From Porphyromonadaceae bacterium UBA7048 (GTDB taxonomy: Bacteria; Bacteroidota; Bacteroidia; Bacteroidales; Muribaculaceae): a stretch of 17,282 nt of DNA. A program made the translations under genes and the position numbers. The first letter of the stretch is position 1, and each line of letters opens with the position of its first letter. This document shows, piece by piece, positions 5,911 through 13,691 of this stretch. Below the pieces are notes generated by a model, which was given only the letters and a program-made list of their open reading frames with translations, was not told the DNA's origin and made no database searches. Location of the stretch: positions 1-17,282 of the forward strand of contig DLAL01000007.1 of assembly GCA_002493945.1 (NCBI GenBank), given 5' to 3'.

Positions 5911-8900
5911 TCAGATTGATTGAAGCGAGAGTACTTCGTCAAGTATCTCGAGTGCGCGGCTCACGGACGGCACCTTGTAGAAAGCGAAGCTGCGGCGTCC
6001 GTTGGGCTGGCGTATCTCGACCTGACGCGGATGCTGCTGGAGATAGTTCAGCAGGCGCCCGAACATGGGCGAGCTGTAGTATGCCTTGTTGCTCTCGTCC
6101 ACGAAGTAAAGGAACATGCGGCCCTGCTTGAGGACGAGCTTCTCGATGCCGAGCCGACGGGCGAGGCGGCGCAGACGGGGGACGCGGAGGAGTTCGAGGG
6201 CCGCATCGGGGATGCGGCCGAAGCGGTCGCGCAGGCGCTCCTCGAAGGCTTCGAGCTGGTCGTCGCGCTCTATGCTGTCGAGTTCCTGATAGAGCGCTAT
6301 GCGCTCGCTTTCCTGAGGCACGTAGCTGAAGGGCAGGAGCAGTTCGAGGTCGCTTTCGATGGTGCAGTCTGCGACGAATTCGTCGGGGTTGTCGGTCTTG
6401 GTCTCGTCGCCGGGAAGGTCGGGGAACTCTTCGGTGCGGAGTTCGACGACGGCCTCGCGGAGGATTTTCTGATATGTCTCGTAGCCCAGGTCGGCGATGA
6501 ATCCGCTCTGCTCGGCGCCGAGCAGGTTGCCTGCGCCGCGGATGTCGAGGTCCTGCATGGCTATGTGGATGCCCGAGCCGAGGTCGGAGAAGCTCTCGAT
6601 GGCCTGGAGACGGCGGCGTGCGTCGGGCGTGAGGGGATAGCCCGGGGGAAGCATCAGATAGCAGAACGCCTTGCGCGACGAGCGTCCGACACGGCCGCGG
6701 AGCTGGTGAAGCTCGCTCAGGCCGAAGCGGTGGGCGTCGTTGATGATGATGGTGTTGACGTTCGGCATGTCGATGCCGCTCTCTATGATGGTGGTGGCCA
6801 GGAGGATGTCGTAGTCGTGGGCCGTGAAGTCGTTGATGGCTTTCTCCAGCTTCTCGGGCGGCATCTGTCCGTGTGCCACGATGGTGCGCGCGTCGGGGAC
6901 GAGCCGCTTTATCATGGCTTCGAGGTCGTAGAGTCCCTCGATGCGCGGATTGACGAAGAATACCTGTCCGTTGCGCGCGAGCTCGAAGTTTATGGCTTCG
7001 GCCACGGTGTCGTCGCACAGTGCGTCGACGGAGGTGATGATGGGGTAGCGGTTCGGGGGCGGAGTGGTGATGGTGGAGAGGTCGCGCGCGCCCATAAGCG
7101 AGAACTGGAGCGTGCGCGGTATGGGGGTGGCGCTCATGGTGAGAGTGTCGATGTTGACCTTGAGCTGGCGCAGCCGCTCCTTGACGGCCACGCCGAACTT
7201 CTGCTCCTCGTCGACGATGAGGAGTCCGAGGTCCTTGAACTTCACGGTCTTGCCGATGAGTTTGTGGGTGCCGATGATGATGTCGATCTTGCCGTTGGCA
7301 AGGTCGTCGAGTATGGCCTTGGTGTCTTTGGCCGAGCGTGCGCGCGAGAGGTATTCGACCCTGACGGGGAACTCCTTGAGGCGCTCTCGGAAGGTGTTGT
7401 AGTGCTGGTAGGCAAGAACGGTGGTTGGGACGAGGACGGCGGCCTGCTTGCCGTCGGTGGCGGCCTTGAAGGCAGCACGGACGGCGATTTCGGTCTTGCC
7501 GAAGCCTACGTCGCCGCAGATGAGGCGGTCCATGGGCTGCTCGCGCTCCATGTCGGCCTTTACGGCCTGTGTGGCGGTGAGCTGGTCCGGGGTGTCCTCG
7601 TAGATGAATGACGCCTCGAGCTCGTGCTGGAGATAGGTGTCAGGGGAGAAGGCGAAGCCTTTCTCGCGGCGCCGGGCGGCATAGAGCTGTATGAGGTCAC
7701 GGGCAATGTCCTTGAGCTTGCTCTTGGTGCGCTCCTTGATGCGCTGCCATGCGTTGGTGCCGATGCGGTTGATCTTCGGCGGCACGCCTTCCTTGCCGCG
7801 GTACTTGGCGAGCTTGTGGAGGGAGTGGATGGACACGAAGAGGACGTCGTCGTTCTGATACACGAGCTTGATGACTTCCTGCATCTTGCCGTTGATGTTG
7901 GTGCGCAGCAGTCCGGCGAAGCGGCCCACGCCGTGGTCGAGATGGACCACATAGTCGCCGGGCTCGAGCTGGCCGAGCTCGCGCAGCGACAGGGCGAGCT
8001 TGCCCGAGCGTGCGCGGTCGCTCTTGAGGGTGTACTTGTGGAAGCGGTCGAAAATCTGGTGGTCAGTGAAGACGCACACCTTGGCATTGTGGTCGACGAA
8101 TCCTTCGTGGAGCGTGCCGTCGACGGCCTCGAACTCTATGCGGTCGCCGCGGTCGGCGAATATCTCGCGCAGGCGGTCGAACTGCTTGGGGTTGTCCGAG
8201 AGTATGCACAGGCGGTAGCCCTCGGAGAGAAAGCGCGTGAAGGAGTCGGCTATGATGTCGAAATTCTTGTGGTATATGCCCTGCGGCGTGCAGTCGAAGG
8301 CTATGGTCGAGCGAGCCTTGGAGCGCGCCGGAGTTCCGTCTTCGCCGGGCTTGGAGGCCGTGAAGCCTACGCGGACGAAGGATGCGAGCCGTTCGGCGAA
8401 TTCGTCGGGATTGACCACAAGCTCGATGGCGTCGGGGTCGCCGTCTTCGGTGAGGAGCGTCATGGCCGACACGCCGGCTTCGGAGATGGCATGCAGGCGC
8501 TCAAGGGTGTACTGCTCGTAGCGGAGCGCTATGACCGAGTCGGGACTGATGAAGTCGAGGAGCGACTGAAGGTTGGTGGTGTGGCTCACGTTGGCGGTGA
8601 TGTCCACGCGGTCGAGACGCTGCTCGGAGAGCTGTGTCTCGACGTTGAACGAGCGTATGGAGTCAATCTCGTCGCCGAAGAAATCGAGGCGTACCGGCAG
8701 CTCGGCCGAGTAGCCGAATATGTCGAAAATCGAGCCACGGACGGCGTATTGCCCGGGTTCGTAGACGAAGTCGACTTCCTTGAATCCGTTGTCCTGAAGC
8801 CACTTCTCCACCGTCTGCATGCCGGTGGCGGAATCCTTGACCAGCGAGAGTGTGTGGCTGCTGATGTCCTGACGCGACGCCACGCACTCGGCCACGGCTT

Positions 8901-9261
8901 CGGGATAGGTGACGACGAACCTGAGCGTGTCCTGTGCGGATATGCGCGAGAGAGTCTCCGTGCGCAGAATCTGGCTGGGAGGGTCGGGCTGGCCGTACTT
9001 GATGTCGCGCTTGAATCCCGAGGGGAGCATGGCCACGAAGTCCTCGCCGACCGTGCGGCAGAGGTCGAAGTACAGGTAGCCGGCGTCGTCCTGGCTGTCG
9101 CCTATCACCACGACGGGGTGCTGCGACCGTATGGCCGACAGAACGATTGCCGCCGAAGAGCCGGCAAGTCCCGTCATGGAGCCGCCTTTGGCGCACAGGG
9201 TGTTGACGGCCTTGCACCGTGCCGAAGGCATGACAAGACTGCGGATGTCGTCGATTTTCAT
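5911..9261 (-). CDS. mfd: Transcription-repair coupling factor Mfd
   Basis: Mfd pushes RNA polymerase stalled at DNA lesions forward with an ATP-driven translocase, releases it and recruits UvrA. At 1116 residues it has near-normal length. Domains in order: UvrB-like region (about 1-330), RNA polymerase interacting CarD-like domain (PGDYVVHLDHGVGRFAG, 434-450), RecG-like helicase/translocase with Walker A GDVGFGKTE (583-591), DEEQ box (684-687), SATPIPRT, and QLRGRVGRS in motif VI, then the C-terminal TRCF domain. The start ATG shares one base with the stop of the upstream SUI1 gene and the SDR follows four bases after its stop, so all three should be co-transcribed. Two long open frames opposite it are GC-driven shadows. 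Confidence 0.97.
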   Translation of the reverse strand: MKIDDIRSLVMPSARCKAVNTLCAKGGSMTGLAGSSAAIVLSAIRSQHPVVVIGDSQDDAGYLYFDLCRTVGEDFVAMLPSGFKRDIKYGQPDPPSQILRTETLSRISAQDTLRFVVTYPEAVAECVASRQDISSHTLSLVKDSATGMQTVEKWLQDNGFKEVDFVYEPGQYAVRGSIFDIFGYSAELPVRLDFFGDEIDSIRSFNVETQLSEQRLDRVDITANVSHTTNLQSLLDFISPDSVIALRYEQYTLERLHAISEAGVSAMTLLTEDGDPDAIELVVNPDEFAERLASFVRVGFTASKPGEDGTPARSKARSTIAFDCTPQGIYHKNFDIIADSFTRFLSEGYRLCILSDNPKQFDRLREIFADRGDRIEFEAVDGTLHEGFVDHNAKVCVFTDHQIFDRFHKYTLKSDRARSGKLALSLRELGQLEPGDYVVHLDHGVGRFAGLLRTNINGKMQEVIKLVYQNDDVLFVSIHSLHKLAKYRGKEGVPPKINRIGTNAWQRIKERTKSKLKDIARDLIQLYAARRREKGFAFSPDTYLQHELEASFIYEDTPDQLTATQAVKADMEREQPMDRLICGDVGFGKTEIAVRAAFKAATDGKQAAVLVPTTVLAYQHYNTFRERLKEFPVRVEYLSRARSAKDTKAILDDLANGKIDIIIGTHKLIGKTVKFKDLGLLIVDEEQKFGVAVKERLRQLKVNIDTLTMSATPIPRTLQFSLMGARDLSTITTPPPNRYPIITSVDALCDDTVAEAINFELARNGQVFFVNPRIEGLYDLEAMIKRLVPDARTIVAHGQMPPEKLEKAINDFTAHDYDILLATTIIESGIDMPNVNTIIINDAHRFGLSELHQLRGRVGRSSRKAFCYLMLPPGYPLTPDARRRLQAIESFSDLGSGIHIAMQDLDIRGAGNLLGAEQSGFIADLGYETYQKILREAVVELRTEEFPDLPGDETKTDNPDEFVADCTIESDLELLLPFSYVPQESERIALYQELDSIERDDQLEAFEERLRDRFGRIPDAALELLRVPRLRRLARRLGIEKLVLKQGRMFLYFVDESNKAYYSSPMFGRLLNYLQQHPRQVEIRQPNGRRSFAFYKVPSVSRALEILDEVLSLQSI

Positions 9262-9620
9262 CAGATGATTCGTGCTTTGTAGCCGTTGGAAGTGAGGAAT
9301 GAGAGGACGTCCTTGCGGCGGTCGCCCTGCACGAGAATTTCGCCTCCGCGTGCCGAGCCTCCGGTGCCGAGCGTGCGCTTGAGGCGCGAGGCAAGCTCGC
9401 TTACGGCGTCATCGGAGATGGTGAAGCCCGAAATGATGGTAGCGGTCTTTCCGCCGCGGCCTTTGCGCTCGAGGATGATGTCGAGCCGTGCGGACTGTGC
9501 TTCGCCGGAGGCGGAGGAGGGGGCGGATTCGTCCACAGAGGGCGTCTCTTCAGCCGGAGCGTCGCCCATTGTGCCCCGCAGGGCGGCCAGACGGTCGAGC
9601 CAATTGCTTTCTTCTTCCAT
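9261..9620 (-). CDS. SUI1/YciH-family translation initiation factor-like protein
   Basis: A 119-residue protein whose C-terminal half (about 46-119) is an eIF1/SUI1 domain: LDIILERKGRGGKTATII, followed by LKRTLGTGGSARGGEILVQGD and a final RRKDVLSFLTSNGYKARI. The N-terminal 45 residues are acidic and low in complexity and look unstructured. Bacterial YciH proteins resemble eIF1 and have been linked to initiation fidelity or stress translation; the exact role here is unknown. The chosen ATG at 9620 gives the standard family start (EEESNWLDRLAAL); a longer frame to 9869 would run through the lipoprotein gene. Its stop overlaps the mfd start by one base. Confidence 0.9.
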   Translation of the reverse strand: MEEESNWLDRLAALRGTMGDAPAEETPSVDESAPSSASGEAQSARLDIILERKGRGGKTATIISGFTISDDAVSELASRLKRTLGTGGSARGGEILVQGDRRKDVLSFLTSNGYKARII

Positions 9621-9634
9621 TGTGAGACGGTGTA

Positions 9635-10063
9635 TCAGGGTTCGTAGTCGAGGGTGTCGGGGCGGATGGGCACCTTGCGGCCTTCGTTGATGGCCGATAT
9701 GAGCGCCAGCCGGGCCTGCTCCTCGACGGGGGCTCCGGCCATGAACATGAGGGTGGAGTCGGCGTTGACGCTCAGTGCGGTCTCGAAGCAGTGGGCCGCC
9801 TGGGCGGTGTTGGCTTCCTCGTCGCCGTGATGTTCGGCGAGCCGGGAATAGAGGAGCGCGAGTCTGCACAGTCTGTCGACTCCGAGTGAGTCGAAGCCTA
9901 CGCTGTTGACTATGCTGTCGCAGATGGTCTGTGCCGTGCTGTAACGACCGTTGTCGTAGGCCAGTTCGGCGGTCTCCACATCAGGCATGGAACTTCCGCC
10001 TCCGGCGGTACATGCGCCGGAGAGCAGAAGTAATGTTGCCGGAATCAAAAATATCTTTTTCAA
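9635..10063 (-). CDS. Small lipoprotein with TPR-like helices, TTG start
   Basis: A 142-residue predicted lipoprotein of unknown function. The N-terminus MKKIFLIPATLLLLSGAC is a type II signal peptide with Cys18 as the lipidation site. Residues about 30-110 (AELAYDNGRYSTAQTICDSIV, LCRLALLYSRLAEHHGD, AAHCFETALSVNADS) read like two or three tetratricopeptide helical pairs, so a scaffold role in the periplasm is possible. The start codon is TTG (10061-10063): no in-frame ATG or GTG stands between it and the upstream stop at 10079, and the signal peptide begins exactly there. It lies 15 bases after the small membrane protein gene and 14 before the SUI1 gene, inside the long unit. Confidence 0.75.
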   Translation of the reverse strand: MKKIFLIPATLLLLSGACTAGGGSSMPDVETAELAYDNGRYSTAQTICDSIVNSVGFDSLGVDRLCRLALLYSRLAEHHGDEEANTAQAAHCFETALSVNADSTLMFMAGAPVEEQARLALISAINEGRKVPIRPDTLDYEP

Positions 10064-10078
10064 GTGAATAGAGTTTTG

Positions 10079-10378
10079 TTACTGCCGTGCTTCGGGAGTC
10101 TCGCCGACGGGAGGTGTCTCAGTTTCGGCTTCGGGTTCGGTGATTTCCTCGCGAAGAGTCTGATGGTCGTCGTTCTGCCAGTCGGCTTCGCCGGGCGCAT
10201 CGGCGTCGGCTCCTGTTATGGTGTACTGCTGCTCGACGTTGTCGCCATTGAGAGAGTCGACATGGGCGTTGGAGTCGAACCATCCTATATAATAAAGTGT
10301 ACCGATGGCTATGGCAGCCACGATGAGTGCGATGAACAGCCAGGTCCAGAACCCTGCGGATTTGTTTGATTGTGCCAT
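10079..10378 (-). CDS. Small membrane-anchored hypothetical protein
   Basis: A 99-residue protein that I cannot assign to a family. Residues about 9-31 (GFWTWLFIALIVAAIAIGTLYYIGW) form one clear transmembrane helix. The remaining 65 or so residues are acidic, rich in Glu, Asp, Thr and Pro, and probably disordered. The short N-terminus MAQSNKSA carries one Lys, which by the positive-inside rule would leave the acidic tail outside the cytoplasm. It sits between ribH and the lipoprotein gene; the shared location suggests, but does not prove, that the membrane protein and the lipoprotein act together at the envelope. Confidence 0.65.
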   Translation of the reverse strand: MAQSNKSAGFWTWLFIALIVAAIAIGTLYYIGWFDSNAHVDSLNGDNVEQQYTITGADADAPGEADWQNDDHQTLREEITEPEAETETPPVGETPEARQ

Positions 10379-10438
10379 ATGCGTGAATAATTTAAATCAT
10401 TATAGATATATAACATTCCGCGGGTGTCAAGGGTTCTC

Positions 10439-10927
10439 TTACAGTTCCTCGGCCTTCTTGCAGAAGTCGAACATGAGGAGGGCTGCCTGAGCAGCCTCGG
10501 CGCCTTTGTTGCCGTCCTTGCCTCCGGCACGGTCGAGGGCGTCCTGCTCGCAGTCGACTGTGAGGACTCCGAATATCACGGGGATGTCGCACTCGGCGTT
10601 GAGATGCGTGATGCCCTGTGTCACGCTCTGACATACGTAGTCGAAGTGGGGCGTACCGCCGCGGATGACGCAGCCCAGGACTACAACGGCGTCGTAGAGG
10701 CCGGTCTCGATGAGTTTGGATGATGCGAAGGTGAGTTCGATGGCGCCGGGCACCTCGAATACGTCGACGTCATCATCGGCGAGTCCGGCGTGGCCGAATT
10801 CGTCGAGTGCGCCCTTGAGGAGCGCTTCGGTGATGTGGGAGTTCCACAGGGTGCGGACTATGGCCACGCGCATGTCGCGGGCTTTGGGGAAGGGGGAGAG
10901 GATGGGAGCGTTGTTCTGTGTTGACAT
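10439..10927 (-). CDS. ribH: 6,7-dimethyl-8-ribityllumazine synthase
   Basis: RibH condenses 5-amino-6-ribitylaminouracil with 3,4-dihydroxy-2-butanone 4-phosphate, the penultimate step of riboflavin synthesis, and usually forms pentamers or 60-mer shells. The 162-residue protein has the family blocks: TLWNSHIT (27-33 region) for the pyrimidine, VPGAIELT (59-66), GCVIRGGTPHFDYV (85-98) with the catalytic His94, PVIFGVLT (116-123) and the phosphate-site segment DRAGGKDGNKGAEAA. The start MSTQNNAPIL at 10927 was chosen because the longer frame upstream runs through the PfkB gene. It lies 25 bases after that gene. No other rib genes are in the window. Confidence 0.95.
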   Translation of the reverse strand: MSTQNNAPILSPFPKARDMRVAIVRTLWNSHITEALLKGALDEFGHAGLADDDVDVFEVPGAIELTFASSKLIETGLYDAVVVLGCVIRGGTPHFDYVCQSVTQGITHLNAECDIPVIFGVLTVDCEQDALDRAGGKDGNKGAEAAQAALLMFDFCKKAEEL

Positions 10928-10952
10928 ATGTCGTGAGTGAATACTTTTGATA

Positions 10953-11867
10953 TCAGATTTCCTGCCAGTGGCGCGTGATTGTCTCGGCTGCAGATGCGGC
11001 GCTGCGTACTGCGGCTTCGAGGATGCGTCGGCGCACAGGTTCGGCCGGGGCGTCGAGTTCTTCCGGAGTGAGTCCGGCCGCCGCCGTCTCGGCCACGATG
11101 CCTGCCACGGCTCCGGCATTCCACATCATGGTGCGGCAGAGGTCGGCCGATACGGGGATGTCAGTATGCTCCGAGCCGGCGTAGTAGCTCATGAGGCGTG
11201 CTTCAGGGTCGATGGTGATGAGTGAGCGGCAGTAGAAGTCGATGTGCCGGCGGTAGCACTCGGAGCTGTCGCCGACGCCGAATATCAGTTCGAGGTCGCT
11301 GCAGCGTGCTACGGTGATGTGCGCCATCTCGAGATTCTCGAGGATAGCCGGCATGACACGCGTGATGCGCGGTTCCTGCTGGGGCATGAATCCGGGCAGG
11401 TAGATGAGCACTGCCTTGCGCTCGGCGCAGTTGGCCAGGAACTTGAGCATGCGCTGCCGCATGCGTCGGTCGATGGAGTAGTAGCCGCCGAAGAGCACAA
11501 TGTCACCCTCGTCGACGCGCGGCCAGACGATATCGAAGGCTTCTTCGGGATAGTCTTCGTATCTGGTGACGGCTGTCGGCGCGGATGCGGCGTCGGGGGC
11601 CTGGAAGACGTTCAGCGCCGTGCGGCCTTCGGTGAAGCGGTCGACCGACGAGGTGACCACTCCGCTGCGCTCGAGGTGGCGCATGAGGATGTCGCCGACA
11701 GGGTCGGCCGACACTTCGGAGGCCATGATGACGTTGAAACGGTCGTCATCGGCGAGTATGGCGGCGGTGTTGGCCACCCGTCCGCCCGGCATGCTGCCCA
11801 GCGGTTTGCCCTCGGGGCTGACCACTATGTTAAGCGAGCACTCGCCTATACATATTATACGTTTCAT
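10953..11867 (-). CDS. PfkB-like carbohydrate kinase, degenerate active site
   Basis: A 304-residue protein of the ribokinase/PfkB fold. The first half is convincing: MKRIICIGECSLNIV, the substrate-site PGGRVANTAAIL (27-38), SADPVGDILMRHLERSGV (53-70), and a lid segment VTSSVDRFTEGRTALNVF. The second half lacks the hallmark DTxGAGD: the equivalent stretch near 240-256 reads SADLCRTMMWNAGAVAG, so the anion-hole glycines and the catalytic Asp appear absent. The usual YDPN strand end is replaced by YLPGF (156-160). It may be a pseudokinase or a regulator of the isomerase encoded just upstream, whose stop overlaps its ATG by four bases (ATGA). Retained but altered activity cannot be excluded by eye. 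Confidence 0.78.
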   Translation of the reverse strand: MKRIICIGECSLNIVVSPEGKPLGSMPGGRVANTAAILADDDRFNVIMASEVSADPVGDILMRHLERSGVVTSSVDRFTEGRTALNVFQAPDAASAPTAVTRYEDYPEEAFDIVWPRVDEGDIVLFGGYYSIDRRMRQRMLKFLANCAERKAVLIYLPGFMPQQEPRITRVMPAILENLEMAHITVARCSDLELIFGVGDSSECYRRHIDFYCRSLITIDPEARLMSYYAGSEHTDIPVSADLCRTMMWNAGAVAGIVAETAAAGLTPEELDAPAEPVRRRILEAAVRSAASAAETITRHWQEI

Positions 11868-12478
11868 TTCTCGGTCTTCTGTGCGCGTGCGGCATGGCCG
11901 AGATAGCCTCCGTGGTGGCGCTTGGCGTAGTCCTCGGCGGTGAAGCCGATACGCTGCATGACGTTGACCACAAGGACGTCGCCTATCACAGTCATGACGG
12001 TGGTCGATGTGGTGGGCGTGAGGCCGAGGGGACATACTTCGGCAGCTCCGCCTGTGAGGAGCGTGATGTCGGCGGCAGCAGCCAGGGGGCTGTCGGGATT
12101 GCCGGTGATGACTATCGTGGGTATCTGCTCGTACAGGCCGTGGAGCAGGGCGATGAGTTCGATGATCTCGCGGGTTTTGCCGCTGTTGGATATCAGGAGC
12201 ACTATGTCGTCAGGGCGCACCACGCCAAGGTCGCCGTGCTGTGCCTCGCTCGGATGAAGGAATACTGCCGGAGTGCCGGTCGACGAGAATGTTGTGGCCA
12301 TGTTCATGGCTATCTGTCCGGCCTTGCCCATGCCTGATGTGACGAGTTTGCCGCCACGGTGATGAACGTGGTCGACTATTGCGGCGACGGCTTTTTCGTA
12401 GGCGTCGCTGACGGGTACGTTCAGTATGGCTTCGCTTTCGATACGGAGTATCTCCTGCATTGACTGTTTAACGTCCAT
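11864..12478 (-). CDS. Single-domain arabinose-5-phosphate isomerase (KdsD/KpsF-like SIS protein)
   Basis: Predicted to interconvert ribulose 5-phosphate and arabinose 5-phosphate, the first step of Kdo synthesis for LPS or capsule. The 204 residues are a SIS domain only, without the paired CBS domains of E. coli KdsD. Family motifs are VTSGMGKAGQIA (46-57), HPSEAQHGDLG (75-85), SNSGKT (97-102), CPLGLTPTTSTT (149-160) and YAKRHHGGYLG (184-194), with His188 at the position of the active-site His in KdsD and HPGG changed to HHGG. SIS-only enzymes of this type are known from Bacteroides fragilis. It is the first gene of the long leftward unit, 28 bases or so from a good promoter. Confidence 0.85.
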   Translation of the reverse strand: MDVKQSMQEILRIESEAILNVPVSDAYEKAVAAIVDHVHHRGGKLVTSGMGKAGQIAMNMATTFSSTGTPAVFLHPSEAQHGDLGVVRPDDIVLLISNSGKTREIIELIALLHGLYEQIPTIVITGNPDSPLAAAADITLLTGGAAEVCPLGLTPTTSTTVMTVIGDVLVVNVMQRIGFTAEDYAKRHHGGYLGHAARAQKTEK

Positions 12479-12512
12479 AAAAACGTTGGTTTGATGTTTT
12501 TGGTTCTGACTA

Positions 12513-12543
12513 CAAAGGTATGAAAAATTGTCGAGCGGTGCAA
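12513..12543 (-). promoter_or_regulatory. Promoter of the eight-gene leftward unit
   Basis: On the minus strand TTG (12543-12541) and TACCTTTG (12520-12513) are spaced by 20 bases, a near-ideal Bacteroidota promoter. The -33 TTG begins directly after the stop of the ATP-grasp-like gene. Predicted leader to the isomerase ATG is about 28 bases. Confidence 0.7.
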
Positions 12544-13677
12544 CTATGCGAGCGCGACAGTGAACGAAAAGTCGCTTCCGGGCTGTGCCATGTCGAGTGT
12601 TCCGCCATACATTCTGCCACCGGAGACGGCCGGACCGACGGCTGCAGGCGCTCCGGAGGTGCGCTTCGCGACGGTGAATGTGCCGTGTGCTCCGTCGGCG
12701 GCATAACGCGCGTAGAAGCGGTGGCACAGCAGCCCCATGGTACGCCGTACGTTCACTTCGACGGCAGGCGCGAGTGCGAAGTCGGGCGAGTCGACCACCA
12801 TCATGTCCACGCCTACAGGCCCGCGGTATCGGTAGCGTAGGGCAGTGGAGCCCAGAATGTCGGCGAGGACGGAGCGGACTGCGTCGAACTGCCGGATGCC
12901 GCAGTGTGCGGTGACCATCGCTGCAAGTTCCGGCTCGGGTGCGAGGATGTTGCCGGCATAGCTGCCGAACTGCACGGTGTGAAACACCGACAGTCCGGTA
13001 TATGTGCACCCTCCCGTTCCGTCGGCCTCGAAGAGCATGGCGAAGTCCAGTACTTTCCGATATCTCGGCTCGGCCATGACGGAGTCTTGGCGAGAAAGCA
13101 TCCCGGCGAACATACCGCTCTGTCCGGCGGCGGTCTGCGGGTCGGTGACGACCAGCCCGCGGCCTGATGATGACCACGGAAGTTTCAGGACCGTTCCTTC
13201 GGGATGCGAGCCGATGAAGGCTGAGATCTGTGAGAGGTTGCGGAGTTCCTCGGCCGCAGGCGCTATGGCGAAATCGAGCCGCTGCGCAAGTTCCCGGGAT
13301 ATTTCGGCGGATGTGGAGCGGTGCGAGAATCGGCGCACGCCGTCAATCCATTCTTTCGAGGGAAGGCTCGACGGGTCGAAGCCGAGGTTGGCGAACGTGC
13401 CGCAGGCATGCTGCGACCATCCCCACGGAGTGGGCGAGAATCCTTCGGGATTCATGTTCCACGGGCTGACCTCCATGCCGAATGTGTCCTCCATCTGTCT
13501 GTACCATCGGGCATTGACACCGCGCGCTATGAAGCTGTCGCCACGGTTGCCGTACCACATGGGCAGCGTGGCTCCGGAGTTGCGGAGCTGTGTCACGATG
13601 GGCGGCGGTGTGTAGTGCTGCAGGTCGAGAGCCAGCGCAAGGTCGTTCTCTGGGTTGAACAGATGCAGGTCAGTCAC
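12544..13677 (-). CDS. ATP-grasp-like protein of unknown function, GTG start
   Basis: A 377-residue protein that homologues usually carry as hypothetical. It begins HLFNPENDLALALDLQHYTPPP, a stretch I remember as conserved in Bacteroidales relatives. The centre and C-terminal half show an ATP-grasp pattern: GTVLKLPWSSSGRGLVV (161-177) with Lys165 and a Gly-rich loop, Glu203 in VMAEPRYRKVLDFAMLFEADG, GPVGVDMMVVD (286-296) and PAVEVNVRRTMG (304-315), where Glu307, Asn309 and Arg311 fit the metal and phosphate sites. That suggests ATP-dependent carboxylate-amine (or thiol) ligation; substrate unknown. The start is GTG at 13675-13677, since no ATG lies between it and the upstream stop and the conserved N-terminus follows at once. 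It lies 14 bases after the beta-barrel gene. Confidence 0.72.
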   Translation of the reverse strand: MTDLHLFNPENDLALALDLQHYTPPPIVTQLRNSGATLPMWYGNRGDSFIARGVNARWYRQMEDTFGMEVSPWNMNPEGFSPTPWGWSQHACGTFANLGFDPSSLPSKEWIDGVRRFSHRSTSAEISRELAQRLDFAIAPAAEELRNLSQISAFIGSHPEGTVLKLPWSSSGRGLVVTDPQTAAGQSGMFAGMLSRQDSVMAEPRYRKVLDFAMLFEADGTGGCTYTGLSVFHTVQFGSYAGNILAPEPELAAMVTAHCGIRQFDAVRSVLADILGSTALRYRYRGPVGVDMMVVDSPDFALAPAVEVNVRRTMGLLCHRFYARYAADGAHGTFTVAKRTSGAPAAVGPAVSGGRMYGGTLDMAQPGSDFSFTVALA

Positions 13678-13691
13678 TGTTGGCGTGTATG

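Noticed and set aside
5920..9282. Two open frames of more than 550 codons on the plus strand opposite mfd
   Set aside because: They mirror the codon positions of mfd in GC-rich DNA, are rich in Val, Glu, Ala and Gly repeats, show no recognisable motifs, and mfd itself is certain.
10393..10425. TTGACA and TATAAT on the minus strand between ribH and the small membrane protein gene
   Set aside because: It resembles an E. coli sigma-70 promoter, but the spacing is 20 bases and Bacteroidota use a different consensus; no TAnnTTTG is present.
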